From Ilumatobacteraceae bacterium (lineage in GTDB: Bacteria; Actinomycetota; Acidimicrobiia; Acidimicrobiales; Ilumatobacteraceae), in assembly GCA_023257035.1 (NCBI GenBank), contig JALRDI010000052.1, positions 1-21,042 on the forward strand: a stretch of DNA of 21,042 nucleotides, given 5' to 3'. This document shows, piece by piece, positions 7,895-14,968 of this stretch (positions are counted from its first letter, which is position 1; every line of letters begins with the position of its first letter). The position numbers were made by a program, and so were the translations under genes. The notes beneath the pieces are model-generated. The model was not told the DNA's origin, did no database searches, and saw only the letters and a list, made by a program, of their open reading frames with translations.

Positions 7895-7907
7895 TAAGGT
7901 CACGGCC
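7895..7907 (+). promoter_or_regulatory. Leaderless-type -10 box for the dienelactone hydrolase gene
   Basis: TAAGGT at 7895-7900 lies 7 bases before ATG 7908. AAGG here could be mistaken for a Shine-Dalgarno site, but the same hexamer at the same distance precedes the gene at 11402, so a -10 box is the better reading. Confidence 0.45.
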
Positions 7908-8561
7908 ATGCGTGAACGTTTAGAGAACGGAACCGAACTTGAAGTCGTTCGGGTTGCTGGGTCAACTCGCGGACTCGTAGTTGCCCCCGACATTTTTGGT
8001 CTTCGCCCACTGTTCGACGATCTTGTTCAGCGGTTTGCCCAAGAGTGGAACATGACAACGATCGCGGTTGAGCCATTTCCGACGGAATCACTCTCACCTG
8101 ATATCGAGCCCCGCTATGAGGCTGTGTCGAGACTGACCGATGATCGCGTACTTGGAGACCTCGCCGCCGCCGCAGATCTCACCGGGTGTGATGAGGTGAG
8201 TCTCATCGGTTTCTGCCTCGGTGGAATGCATTGCTTCAAGGCGGCTGACCAAGGGCGGTTCGATCGCATCGCAAGTTTTTACGGAATGATTCGCCTACCT
8301 GAGGCGTGGAATGGCCCTGGCCAAAGCGAGCCACTACTGCACGTTGCTGCCGCTCCAGACCCGGTGTTGGCGATCATTGGAGATCTTGACCCGTACACAC
8401 CTCCAGATGCGGTGTCAGACCTTGAGGCGACCGGCACACAGGTTGTTCGTTATGCCGATGCCAAACACGGGTTCGCGCATGATGCGAGCCGACCTGACCA
8501 CAGGGCTGACGATGCAGCAGATGCGTTCGCCAGAGTGGGCGACTGGGTTCGAGGTAGCTAA
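7908..8561 (+). CDS. Dienelactone hydrolase family protein
   Basis: An alpha/beta hydrolase of 217 residues. The catalytic triad of the dienelactone hydrolase family is visible: the nucleophile Cys103 in GFCLGG (family motif G-x-C-x-G-G), Asp161 in IIGDLDPYTPP, and His187 in DAKHGFAHD. The N-terminal strand VVAPDIFGLRP carries the usual motif after strand one. Such enzymes cleave lactones or related esters. No aromatic degradation genes are near, so the physiological substrate is unknown. ATG 7908 was chosen over an upstream TTG at 7884 because the family start fits and a -10 box lies just before it. It converges on the Crp/Fnr gene with only four bases between the stops. Confidence 0.85.
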   Translation: MRERLENGTELEVVRVAGSTRGLVVAPDIFGLRPLFDDLVQRFAQEWNMTTIAVEPFPTESLSPDIEPRYEAVSRLTDDRVLGDLAAAADLTGCDEVSLIGFCLGGMHCFKAADQGRFDRIASFYGMIRLPEAWNGPGQSEPLLHVAAAPDPVLAIIGDLDPYTPPDAVSDLEATGTQVVRYADAKHGFAHDASRPDHRADDAADAFARVGDWVRGS

Positions 8562-8565
8562 GCGA

Positions 8566-9252
8566 TTAACGGGCGCGAATAGCAAGCTCGTTGCGCTGCA
8601 GAATTCGGTAGTTGCGGTCGTGTTGTTCTAGCCAGCCGAGTCTCACGAAGCTTGCAATCGCTTTGTTGACACGTTCGCGTGATGCGCCGACCATCCCAGC
8701 GAGTTCTTCCTGAGTGACGGGCATAGAGAACTCATCGTTGCCGTCAGACAATTCGATGATGCGCTTCGCTGTCCGGCCGGTCACGTCGAGGAATACTGAG
8801 TCGGAGAGCGCTTCATCCATTGCTCGAAGACGCTGAGCGAGCATTCGCGCAGCAGCCCAGACAAGATCGGGTTGGTCATCGAAGATCTTCTTGACGTGGG
8901 TGTAGCCAATCTCAAGAACACTTGTCGGCTCAATCGCTCGTGCTGTTGCTGAGCGAGCCCCGTTGTCGAGTAAACCGAGTTCTCCGAATAGGTCGCCAGA
9001 ATCCATCAAGGCAACAACGCTCTCACGGTCATCCACCTCTGATGACATAACTATGGCGATTCGACCTGACAGGACGATGTGAAGCGAGTCGGGTTCGTCG
9101 CCCTCAGCGAAGAGCACATCCCCACGAACGAGTTCCTTCGTCTCGGCGACCTCAACAAGGCCGTTGAGGGTCGCTTCGTCAACTTCAGAGAAGATCGCCA
9201 CGCTCTGCAGCGCGGTTAATGGATCGATGGGAGGAGTTTCATTCGGAGTCAC
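8566..9252 (-). CDS. Crp/Fnr-family transcriptional regulator
   Basis: The 228-residue protein has an N-terminal cyclic-nucleotide-binding domain (about residues 17-130), a long dimer helix (130-150) and a C-terminal winged helix. The phosphate-binding cassette reads GELGLLDNGARSATARA (from residue 90). It keeps the Glu91 and Arg100-Ser101 pair that binds cAMP in E. coli CRP. The recognition helix lies in EELAGMVGASRERVNKAIASFVRLGWL. There are no Fnr-type N-terminal cysteines. It therefore looks like a cAMP-responsive CRP/GlxR-like factor, though binding is not proven. The start is GTG 9252. It is divergent from ispD, with 30 bases between the two start codons. Confidence 0.9.
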   Translation of the reverse strand: MTPNETPPIDPLTALQSVAIFSEVDEATLNGLVEVAETKELVRGDVLFAEGDEPDSLHIVLSGRIAIVMSSEVDDRESVVALMDSGDLFGELGLLDNGARSATARAIEPTSVLEIGYTHVKKIFDDQPDLVWAAARMLAQRLRAMDEALSDSVFLDVTGRTAKRIIELSDGNDEFSMPVTQEELAGMVGASRERVNKAIASFVRLGWLEQHDRNYRILQRNELAIRAR

Positions 9253-9282
9253 TGTGCTTCGATGGTACTACCCTGCGGCTCA
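9253..9282. promoter_or_regulatory. Overlapping divergent promoters for crp and ispD
   Basis: On the plus strand TACCCT (9269-9274) lies 8 bases before the ispD ATG at 9283. On the minus strand TACCAT (complement of 9262-9267) lies 9 bases before the crp GTG at 9252. The two -10 boxes are one base apart, so each polymerase footprint would cover the other promoter and the start of the other gene. The two promoters should be mutually exclusive. Confidence 0.4.
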
Positions 9283-9945
9283 ATGACTTCTAGCGAGCAG
9301 CACGGGCACGGCCAAGTCTGGTCGATTGTGGTGGGTGCAGGTAGCGGCGCGCGCTTCGGCGGTCTAAAGCAATATGAGGTCATTGGAGGGCAACGTGTAA
9401 TCGATCGTTCGGTCGCAACTGCGAGCGAACGATCCGATGGTGTTGTCATTGTGGTGCCCGCATCAGACGCTGAACATGAGGGTGGTGTCGCAGGTGGAGC
9501 CTCGCGAGCCGAAAGCGTTCGTAATGGTTTGCAGCATGTGCCTGCCGAGGCCGAGATCATCTGTGTGCACGATGCTGCACGACCGTTCGCCTCGTCAGAA
9601 TTGTTTGATCAGGTGATTGCCGCGGTGCAGGCCGGCGCGGATGCGGCAATCCCCGCAGTTCCGGTGACTGACACAATCAAGATCGTTGCATCAGATGGCA
9701 GCGGACGGGTCAAGGCAACCCCGGATCGTTCAACACTTGTCGCAGTTCAGACCCCGCAAGCGTTCAAAGCATCAGCATTGCGAATTGCCCATGAGAAGGC
9801 TGGTGGCAACGTTGATGCAACCGATGATGCGATGCTGGTGGAGCAAGCCGGTGGTGTCGTGGTGGTGGTTCCAGGAGAGGCTGTGAATCGCAAGATCACA
9901 ACTCCTGACGATCTTGAATGGGCTCGGCGAGAGGTTGAACAATGA
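9283..9945 (+). CDS. ispD: 2-C-methyl-D-erythritol 4-phosphate cytidylyltransferase IspD
   Basis: The third enzyme of the non-mevalonate (MEP) isoprenoid pathway; it activates methylerythritol phosphate with CTP. The product is 220 residues from ATG 9283. It has the nucleotide-binding start WSIVVGAGSGARFGGLKQYEVIGGQ, the VHDAARPF motif, VTDTIK, and the C-terminal TDDAMLVE and NRKITTPDDLEWA. An upstream in-frame ATG at 9262 would add seven residues but lies within the predicted promoter region. The stop overlaps the ispF start by four bases (ATGA), so the two are translated together. Confidence 0.94.
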   Translation: MTSSEQHGHGQVWSIVVGAGSGARFGGLKQYEVIGGQRVIDRSVATASERSDGVVIVVPASDAEHEGGVAGGASRAESVRNGLQHVPAEAEIICVHDAARPFASSELFDQVIAAVQAGADAAIPAVPVTDTIKIVASDGSGRVKATPDRSTLVAVQTPQAFKASALRIAHEKAGGNVDATDDAMLVEQAGGVVVVVPGEAVNRKITTPDDLEWARREVEQ

Positions 9946-10421
9946 TTTCTGACATTCGGGTGGGTCAAGGTTTTGATATTCATCGTTTCGGCGATGATGC
10001 CGATCGCTCTCTCATTTTGGGCGGTGTTGAGTTTTCTGGTGAACGGCCACTCGTTGGCCACTCTGATGCCGACGTTCCTGCACATGCGATTACCGATGCG
10101 CTCTTGTCGGCGTTGCAACTCGGCGATCTCGGTGAACGCTTCCCTGACACCGACCCCAAGTGGGCGGGGGCAAATTCAATCGAGATGTTGAAAGCGGTTG
10201 CGTCTGAGGTGGTGTCACTCGGCTGGACGATACGAAACGCCTCGGTCGCAATCGTGTGTGAGCAGCCAAAGATTGCGCCGATGCGAGAAGAGATGCAGCG
10301 CAATCTAGGCGCAGCGTGCGCAGCTCCGGTGACGGTGACCGGGCGAAGAGCAGAAGGTCTTGGCGCAATCGGCCGAGTTGAAGGAATTGCCTGTTGGGCA
10401 ACGGTGGTGGTGACACGATGA
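9942..10421 (+). CDS. ispF: 2-C-methyl-D-erythritol 2,4-cyclodiphosphate synthase IspF
   Basis: IspF converts the CDP-methylerythritol phosphate product of IspE to the cyclic diphosphate. It is 159 residues, the normal length for this trimeric metal enzyme. The motifs are complete: GQGFDIHRF (metal-binding Asp and His), GHSDADVPAHAITDALL (third metal ligand His), FPDTDP, and the C-terminal RRAEGLGAIGRVEGIACWA. The one small deviation is Pro-Ala where many homologues have Leu-Leu in the GHSDAD-HAI loop. It overlaps ispD upstream and rlmB downstream by four bases each. Confidence 0.96.
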   Translation: MISDIRVGQGFDIHRFGDDADRSLILGGVEFSGERPLVGHSDADVPAHAITDALLSALQLGDLGERFPDTDPKWAGANSIEMLKAVASEVVSLGWTIRNASVAIVCEQPKIAPMREEMQRNLGAACAAPVTVTGRRAEGLGAIGRVEGIACWATVVVTR

Positions 10422-11338
10422 ACGGTCGAAGGAATAGTGGCGGTGGGCCTCGCGGTGGAGGACAACCAAGAAAGAATTCGCGTGGTGGGTCACGGCCTGC
10501 GGGCAGAGGTGGGTCTCGTCAAAGTCCTCGCAGTCGAGGAGCAGGACGCACTGGGGCGATCCGTCGAGATGACGAACCCCGAGCATCGAAGCCGAAAACA
10601 CTTGGTGGATCACAAATTGAGGGTCGTCAGGCCGTTAGGGAATTGTTGATTGCTCAGCGCCGCAAGGTGCAAGAGATTTGGATCTCCTCTGAACTCGAAG
10701 GCGACGAAGCCCTTGACGACATCGTTGGTCTTGCTCGCGCAAACCGCGTTCCTGTTGCCTATGTGGCCCGTCGTCGCCTCGAGACAGCGGCTCGATCAGA
10801 GGCTCCGCAGGGAGTGCTTGCCCGAGCAGCAGAAGTTCCAGAGGTTGATCTTGCCCGACTCATTTCGCGGCGTGAAGGGCGTGCGCCCTTCCTCGTTGCT
10901 GTCGATGGGGTGACTGATCCGGGCAACCTCGGCGCGATTCTCCGCAGTTGCGAGGGAGCGGGTGTCGATGGTGTTGTCGTGCCGCGTCACCGCGCCGTGC
11001 ACATCACACCAACGGTCGCGAAAGCAGCAGCAGGGGCGGTAGAGCACGTCCCGGTAGCAGTGGTGCCAGGTCTTCCGGCCGCTCTTGCCCGCATGAAAGA
11101 TCAGGGCATTTGGATTGTCGGTCTTGATGATGCGGCTGATCGGAGTCTCTTTGAGTTGGGTGATTTGGCGGCTGAGGGAATCTGTGTCGTGCTCGGTGCC
11201 GAAGGGGCTGGATTGTCACGGCTTGTTCGTGAACGCTGCGATTTGATCTGTGCGATACCAATGCATGGCCGAGTTGAGTCGCTCAACGTGTCTGCTGCAG
11301 CCGCTCTCGCGGCCTATGAGGTTCGCCGCCACCGTTAA
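10418..11338 (+). CDS. rlmB: RlmB-like 23S rRNA (guanosine-2'-O-)-methyltransferase, SpoU/TrmH family
   Basis: A SAM-dependent ribose methylase, 306 residues from ATG 10418 (ATGA overlap with the ispF stop). Residues 1 to about 55 are a disordered, strongly basic Gly/Arg/Ser-rich tail of the RGG kind that probably binds RNA. Next comes a substrate-binding domain (GSQIEGRQAVRELLIAQRRKV). The knotted SpoU domain has the motifs DPGNLGAILRSCEGAGVDGVVVP, VLGAEGAGLSRLVRERCD and IPMHGRVESLNVSAAAALAAYE. Placement right after ispDF is common in actinobacteria, but the cysS gene often found between ispF and this gene is missing here. The exact rRNA target is inferred from the family. Confidence 0.88.
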   Translation: MNGRRNSGGGPRGGGQPRKNSRGGSRPAGRGGSRQSPRSRGAGRTGAIRRDDEPRASKPKTLGGSQIEGRQAVRELLIAQRRKVQEIWISSELEGDEALDDIVGLARANRVPVAYVARRRLETAARSEAPQGVLARAAEVPEVDLARLISRREGRAPFLVAVDGVTDPGNLGAILRSCEGAGVDGVVVPRHRAVHITPTVAKAAAGAVEHVPVAVVPGLPAALARMKDQGIWIVGLDDAADRSLFELGDLAAEGICVVLGAEGAGLSRLVRERCDLICAIPMHGRVESLNVSAAAALAAYEVRRHR

Positions 11339-11387
11339 CTCGGTGCAGTGTTGATCTGTGCACTTCTTCTGCGGTGACAAGTGAACC

Positions 11388-11401
11388 TAAGGTGTCGATC
11401 C
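11388..11401 (+). promoter_or_regulatory. Leaderless-type -10 box for the sortase-like gene
   Basis: TAAGGT at 11388-11393 is followed by 8 bases and GTG 11402. The same hexamer is used before 7908. This argues for GTG 11402 as start rather than the in-frame GTG at 11381, which lies upstream of the box. Confidence 0.4.
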
Positions 11402-13183
11402 GTGCCTGAAGATGTTTCGCCCGAGTTGACGTTTCATCGTCGGCATTTCTTGACTGGGCTCGGTGCTGGCATCGGAGCGGCAGTCGTTGGTGATCTATTG
11501 CCGTGGTCGTCGACTTCGTTTGCGTTCGCTGACGAATTACCGGCAGGTGCGAGCAGGTTTGTTGCTCTTGATCGTCAGCATCGACTTGCAGATACACGAC
11601 AACCCGCCGATGGGCGGTACCCCTACACGGAAACCTCACAAACAAACGGCCGCCACGTTCGGGTGCAGGTTGCTGGCAGGTCGGGCGTGCCAGTTGGCGC
11701 CACTGCGGCGGTGCTCACCGTGACCGCCATCAACTACGCGAATTTCAATTTTGTCACGGTGTACCCGTCAGGAATTGCGGCACCCGATGTGTCGAATCTC
11801 AATATGGCGCACAAGTACCAGGTGGTTGCCAATTTGGTGACCGTGCAACTTGGAAGCGATGGGGCGGTCGAGTTAGAGAGCTATGACGATTGCGATCTCA
11901 TTGTTGATGTGACCGGAGCCTATGAGTCAGTCTCGGCGGCGGTGAGTGCTGGCCGGTATGTCGGACGAGATACGCCGAGACGGATCTTCGATTCTCGCCA
12001 TCGCAGTGAAGGGAAGCCGGTCGCTCGCGAATCGATTTCGATTGATGTGTCAGGTGTGATCCCAAGTGATGCCACGGCGCTGATGGTCAACCTCACAATT
12101 GATGGCACAGATGGATGGGGTTTCCTTACCTGCTATCCGTTTGGGCAGACCGAGGTGCCCGACTCTTCGAACTTGAACGTTGATGGGGCGAACCAGACGC
12201 GAGCTGCTGCGGCGGTCGTAAGTATTGGTGAGCTCGATGGCCGAAGAGGATTCAATATCTGGACCTATGGCGGTGGACACGTCATCGTTGACCTGCTCGG
12301 TTACTTCACCGGTGATAACAGCGACCCTTCGTCGATAGGTCTCTTCGTGCCGGCCGTGCCAGAACGCATCGTTGACACAAGGAAACCAGAACCTCACCGG
12401 TTGTGGCACAACTGGATGATCGAATCACCAGCACCCGGAGTATCGGCAACTCGAGCATCGTCAGTAGTCCTAAATGTGACCGCCGTCGATGCGTTGGGAT
12501 GGGGCTATCTTGCAGTCACTCCGGCCCGAACGTATCGATGGTCGCCATCGGTTTACCCCGAAACGTCGAGTCTGAATTACACCGAGCGGGGCGCAACCGT
12601 TGCGAACCAGGTCGTCACGAGAATCACTGAAGACACGGGATTCTCGGTGTACTCATATCAGGGGTGCCATGTGCTTGCTGATTACTTCGGGTATTTCACC
12701 GGATCGCCACGTCAGCCTGTCGTTGCTGCACCGTCCAACCCAGACCCGCAGTCGATTGGACCGGAATGGCAGTTAACGATTCCGAAGATCAATCATCGAA
12801 CGACAGTCCGTGACGGTGATTCGATAGCGGTTACTGATGCCGGTGATACGTGGCATTGGTCAGGAACTGGCGACATGGGGCAGTCGGCCAATGTTGCAGT
12901 CTTCGCGTATCGAACGAGTGCTGGTGGGTCATTTAGAAATCTCCACCTGCTCACCGCAGGAGACTCGGTCGAGGTGTCGACTACTGATGGTCGAGTGTTC
13001 ACCTACGAGGTGGTTGAGCGTCACCTCACGTCTGATGATCGTGATGAAATTCTTGCGGCAACCCGGTCGCTATCGACGACGTCAATCTCATTGATTGCGT
13101 GCAGCCGGGCAAATTTCTTGCCGACGAGCCTTGCGTATCGCATCATCGTGAATGCTCGTCTCGTGAGTTGGCGAGAAATATAG
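11402..13183 (+). CDS. Tat-exported protein with three beta modules and a C-terminal sortase-like domain (catalytic His replaced by Tyr)
   Basis: The product is 593 residues. A twin-arginine signal (HRRHFLTGLGAGIGAAVVGD) ends near the SFAFADE stretch. Three related modules follow at about residues 52-175, 185-304 and 314-434. Each runs from a D-T/S-R motif (ADTR, FDSR, VDTR) through an N/T-hT-x-T/D stretch, a G-F/Y-hTVYP-like strand and S-NLN, to HVhVDhhGYF. After a Pro-rich linker (435-455) comes a sortase fold: LTIPKI, a mid-domain NVAVFAYRTSAGGSFRNL, DSVEVSTTDGRVFTYEVV, and SLIACSR with Cys567 and Arg580 in YRIIVNARL. In sortases the NVA-h-A-G-HRT segment holds the catalytic His; here that position is Tyr503 (codon TAT, one base from CAT). 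There is no C-terminal membrane anchor. Substrate is unknown. It follows rlmB after 63 bases and was probably acquired as a separate unit. Confidence 0.8.
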   Translation: MPEDVSPELTFHRRHFLTGLGAGIGAAVVGDLLPWSSTSFAFADELPAGASRFVALDRQHRLADTRQPADGRYPYTETSQTNGRHVRVQVAGRSGVPVGATAAVLTVTAINYANFNFVTVYPSGIAAPDVSNLNMAHKYQVVANLVTVQLGSDGAVELESYDDCDLIVDVTGAYESVSAAVSAGRYVGRDTPRRIFDSRHRSEGKPVARESISIDVSGVIPSDATALMVNLTIDGTDGWGFLTCYPFGQTEVPDSSNLNVDGANQTRAAAAVVSIGELDGRRGFNIWTYGGGHVIVDLLGYFTGDNSDPSSIGLFVPAVPERIVDTRKPEPHRLWHNWMIESPAPGVSATRASSVVLNVTAVDALGWGYLAVTPARTYRWSPSVYPETSSLNYTERGATVANQVVTRITEDTGFSVYSYQGCHVLADYFGYFTGSPRQPVVAAPSNPDPQSIGPEWQLTIPKINHRTTVRDGDSIAVTDAGDTWHWSGTGDMGQSANVAVFAYRTSAGGSFRNLHLLTAGDSVEVSTTDGRVFTYEVVERHLTSDDRDEILAATRSLSTTSISLIACSRANFLPTSLAYRIIVNARLVSWREI

Positions 13184-13276
13184 AGAATTCTTCCTCGGCT
13201 GTTTGATTCGGGTTGCGCGGTAGTGGTGTTACTGGGTGACCCCTAGCCTTACGGAAGCAATTCGATGAATTGCCCC

Positions 13277-13352
13277 GCCGGGTTAGCTCAGTTGGTAGAG
13301 CACTTGACTTGTAATCATGTGGTCGCGAGTTCGATTCTCGCACCCGGCTCCA
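13277..13352 (+). tRNA. tRNA-Thr (anticodon UGU), 3' CCA encoded
   Basis: A full cloverleaf is visible. The acceptor GCCGGGT pairs with ACCCGGC (13342-13348), and the D-stem is GCTC/GAGC. The anticodon loop CTTGTAA has TGT at 13310-13312. The T-arm is GCGAG-TTCGATT-CTCGC, the discriminator is T, and CCA is encoded at 13350-13352. The anticodon stem CTTGA/TCATG (13303-13307 with 13315-13319) has a T-T mismatch at its second pair. The gene stands alone between the sortase-like gene and the convergent oxygenase gene, whose stop lies 8 bases after CCA. The 93-base stretch 13184-13276 before it holds TAGCCT at 13244-13249, a possible -10 box, and nothing else I can support. Confidence 0.97.
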
Positions 13353-13359
13353 TTGAGCA

Positions 13360-14301
13360 TCATCCCTGATGTTGTTCGTAGATCGCTCCCAGGTGGTGAG
13401 CAACCACATCGGCAAACACGACAGGTTCAAACTTTGGCACCTGGCCATCGTCGACGCATCCAGCCAGCGGTGACACCTCAGTCAACATGTGCGGATCGCA
13501 GAACAACACACATGAATACCTGTCCGATGAGCCACGGTTTCTCACTCGATGGGGAGTTGCACGCAGACGCCCATTACTCCAACGATGCAACATCGACCCG
13601 GCGTTCATAACGAATGCTCCTTCAATGGGTTCAACGTCGATCCAGTTGTCATTGCCGTGCGCAACCTGCAACCCACCAGCGGAATCCTGTGCAACCAGTG
13701 TGAGGGCGCCGAAGTCGGTATGCGGCGCTGACCCAAAAACGTCCTCAGGCGCGTCGTTGTTCACCGGCGGATAGTGCAGAAGCCGAAACCAGGTGGTCGG
13801 GTTGGAAAAGCTCTTGATGAGGTCTCCTCGTCCGCCGAGGCCCTGATCGATGAGAGAGAGAACTCGCAATGCGACGTCGCGCATTGCGTCGTGGCACCTC
13901 ATGACAGGTTCCTTGAAGTTGTCGACACCAGGCCACTGATTTGGCCCAGCGAGCGGGGTGTTGGCGAGTACTTCACGAGAGTCTGGAGCATCTTCGCGCA
14001 TCATCATGAACGACTCGCTGCGGTTGGCGGCAGTGGCTGCAACAACCTCTGACGACCGATCGACGGCCGTGCCATCGGCGATGTACCCACGATGATTGTG
14101 ATCAAGCGCAATCGACATTTTGTGGTCGAGTGGTAATGCATGAAAGCGAGAGGATGCATCGAACGCGTCAGAAATCGTGTCCGCGGTGACTCCGTGTCCA
14201 ACGACCTGAGCAAAACCGATATGAGAATACGCATCGATGATCGCATCGATGACATCTGCGTCCGGAAGTTGGAGATCGATAACAGGAATCGATGCGCTCA
14301 T
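13360..14301 (-). CDS. 2-oxoglutarate/Fe(II)-dependent oxygenase, isopenicillin N synthase-like
   Basis: A 313-residue non-heme iron oxygenase with both expected domains: DIOX_N at the start (ASIPVIDLQLPD, GFAQVVGHGV) and the 2OG-FeII_Oxy jelly roll. The iron ligands are His194 and Asp196 in HTDFGALTLVAQD and His251 in ATPHRV. The 2-oxoglutarate anchor is Arg261-Tyr-Ser263. Homologues act on amino acids, secondary metabolites or nucleobases; the substrate cannot be told here. I chose ATG 14301 (MSASIPVIDL) because longer starts up to 14385 would overlap the divergent gene's start and promoter. TATCGT (complement of 14312-14317) lies 10 bases upstream and may be its -10 box. Confidence 0.88.
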   Translation of the reverse strand: MSASIPVIDLQLPDADVIDAIIDAYSHIGFAQVVGHGVTADTISDAFDASSRFHALPLDHKMSIALDHNHRGYIADGTAVDRSSEVVAATAANRSESFMMMREDAPDSREVLANTPLAGPNQWPGVDNFKEPVMRCHDAMRDVALRVLSLIDQGLGGRGDLIKSFSNPTTWFRLLHYPPVNNDAPEDVFGSAPHTDFGALTLVAQDSAGGLQVAHGNDNWIDVEPIEGAFVMNAGSMLHRWSNGRLRATPHRVRNRGSSDRYSCVLFCDPHMLTEVSPLAGCVDDGQVPKFEPVVFADVVAHHLGAIYEQHQG

Positions 14302-14371
14302 GATGTGGAGGACGATACATCTCACCAAGGTGTGTTTGAGAGCCCGAATCAGGTAGCTCATGCGAACGCGG

Positions 14372-14383
14372 TACTCTAAGAAC
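14372..14383 (+). promoter_or_regulatory. Leaderless-type -10 box for the first LytR_C gene
   Basis: TACTCT at 14372-14377 is followed by six bases and ATG 14384. It supports this ATG over the one at 14360, which would lie upstream of the transcription start. Confidence 0.45.
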
Positions 14384-14947
14384 ATGAATGTCGAACGCGT
14401 TCAGAGATTGACCGGAGCCGTTCACCGTGTACGGGCGGTAGCGGCTGTAGCTGCGAGCGCAGCAGTTATCGCTGCATGTGGTGGTGGAGATGCTGCTGAC
14501 ACCACGACAACGACAATCGAGGCCGCTGTTGAAACGACTGCAGCGCCCGTTGAGACCTCGACAACTGTTGAAGTGACAACGACGACAGAAGTGCCTGCGA
14601 TCGTTACCGAAGGAGCAACGGTCATCGTTGCGAACGCAAGCAGCGTGAACGGTTCTGCCGGCCGCATGTCTGAACTGCTCGCCGCTGAAGGGTTCGACAT
14701 GGGAACCCCAACAAATTCGACCGAGGGCACCCTTGGGGCCTCAAAGATCTACTACATCGACGATGAAGCAGCGCTAGTCGTTGCTGAATCGCTCGTTCGG
14801 GTGTTTGGTGGTGTGATCCAGCTCATTGAGATGCCAACAGTGCCGCCGGTGAGCTCATCTGACATTGGCGATGCTGGCGTGCTTGTTGCGCTCGGCGACG
14901 ACTTCGCAGACCAGTTGCTCCCAGGAGCAACCTCCAGCACTCCGTAA
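14384..14947 (+). CDS. LytR_C-domain lipoprotein
   Basis: A 187-residue exported protein. A basic, Ala-rich signal ends in the lipobox-like VIAAC with Cys32, suggesting a membrane-linked lipoprotein. Residues about 40-70 are a Thr/Glu/Val-rich low-complexity linker. The remainder is a LytR_C-type domain: EGATVIVANASSVNGSAGRMSELLAAEGF, then PTN, SKIYYID and ALVVAESLV. In LytR-CpsA-Psr proteins this domain follows the catalytic domain; here it stands alone. A second copy lies at 15920-16573. A role at the cell wall is inferred only from the domain. It converges on uridine kinase with nine bases between the stop codons. Confidence 0.78.
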   Translation: MNVERVQRLTGAVHRVRAVAAVAASAAVIAACGGGDAADTTTTTIEAAVETTAAPVETSTTVEVTTTTEVPAIVTEGATVIVANASSVNGSAGRMSELLAAEGFDMGTPTNSTEGTLGASKIYYIDDEAALVVAESLVRVFGGVIQLIEMPTVPPVSSSDIGDAGVLVALGDDFADQLLPGATSSTP

Positions 14948-14950
14948 CAC

Positions 14951-14968
14951 GTTGTCTTAGCCGACAAC
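14951..14968. terminator. Possible bidirectional hairpin between the LytR_C gene and udk
   Basis: GTTGTC (14951-14956) pairs perfectly with GACAAC (14963-14968) around a six-base loop. It lies 3 bases after the LytR_C stop and covers the udk stop codon. There is no long T-tract, so termination strength is uncertain. Confidence 0.35.

Noticed and set aside
7895..7898. AAGG before ATG 7908 as a Shine-Dalgarno site
   Set aside because: It is part of TAAGGT, which recurs before 11402 at nearly the same distance and fits a -10 box better. Both readings remain possible.
11343..11370. Terminator hairpin after rlmB (GTGCA paired with TGCAC, then TTCTTCT)
   Set aside because: Only five pairs with an 11-base loop; too weak to list as a feature.
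13277..13371. tRNA-Thr gene as an integration site for a mobile element
   Set aside because: No integrase, no direct repeat of the tRNA 3' end and no foreign-looking genes follow. The CATCA/TGATG inverted repeat just after is only five pairs.
14302..14385. Longer N terminus for the oxygenase, up to 14385
   Set aside because: It would overlap the promoter and start of the divergent LytR_C gene, and the added residues do not resemble the family.
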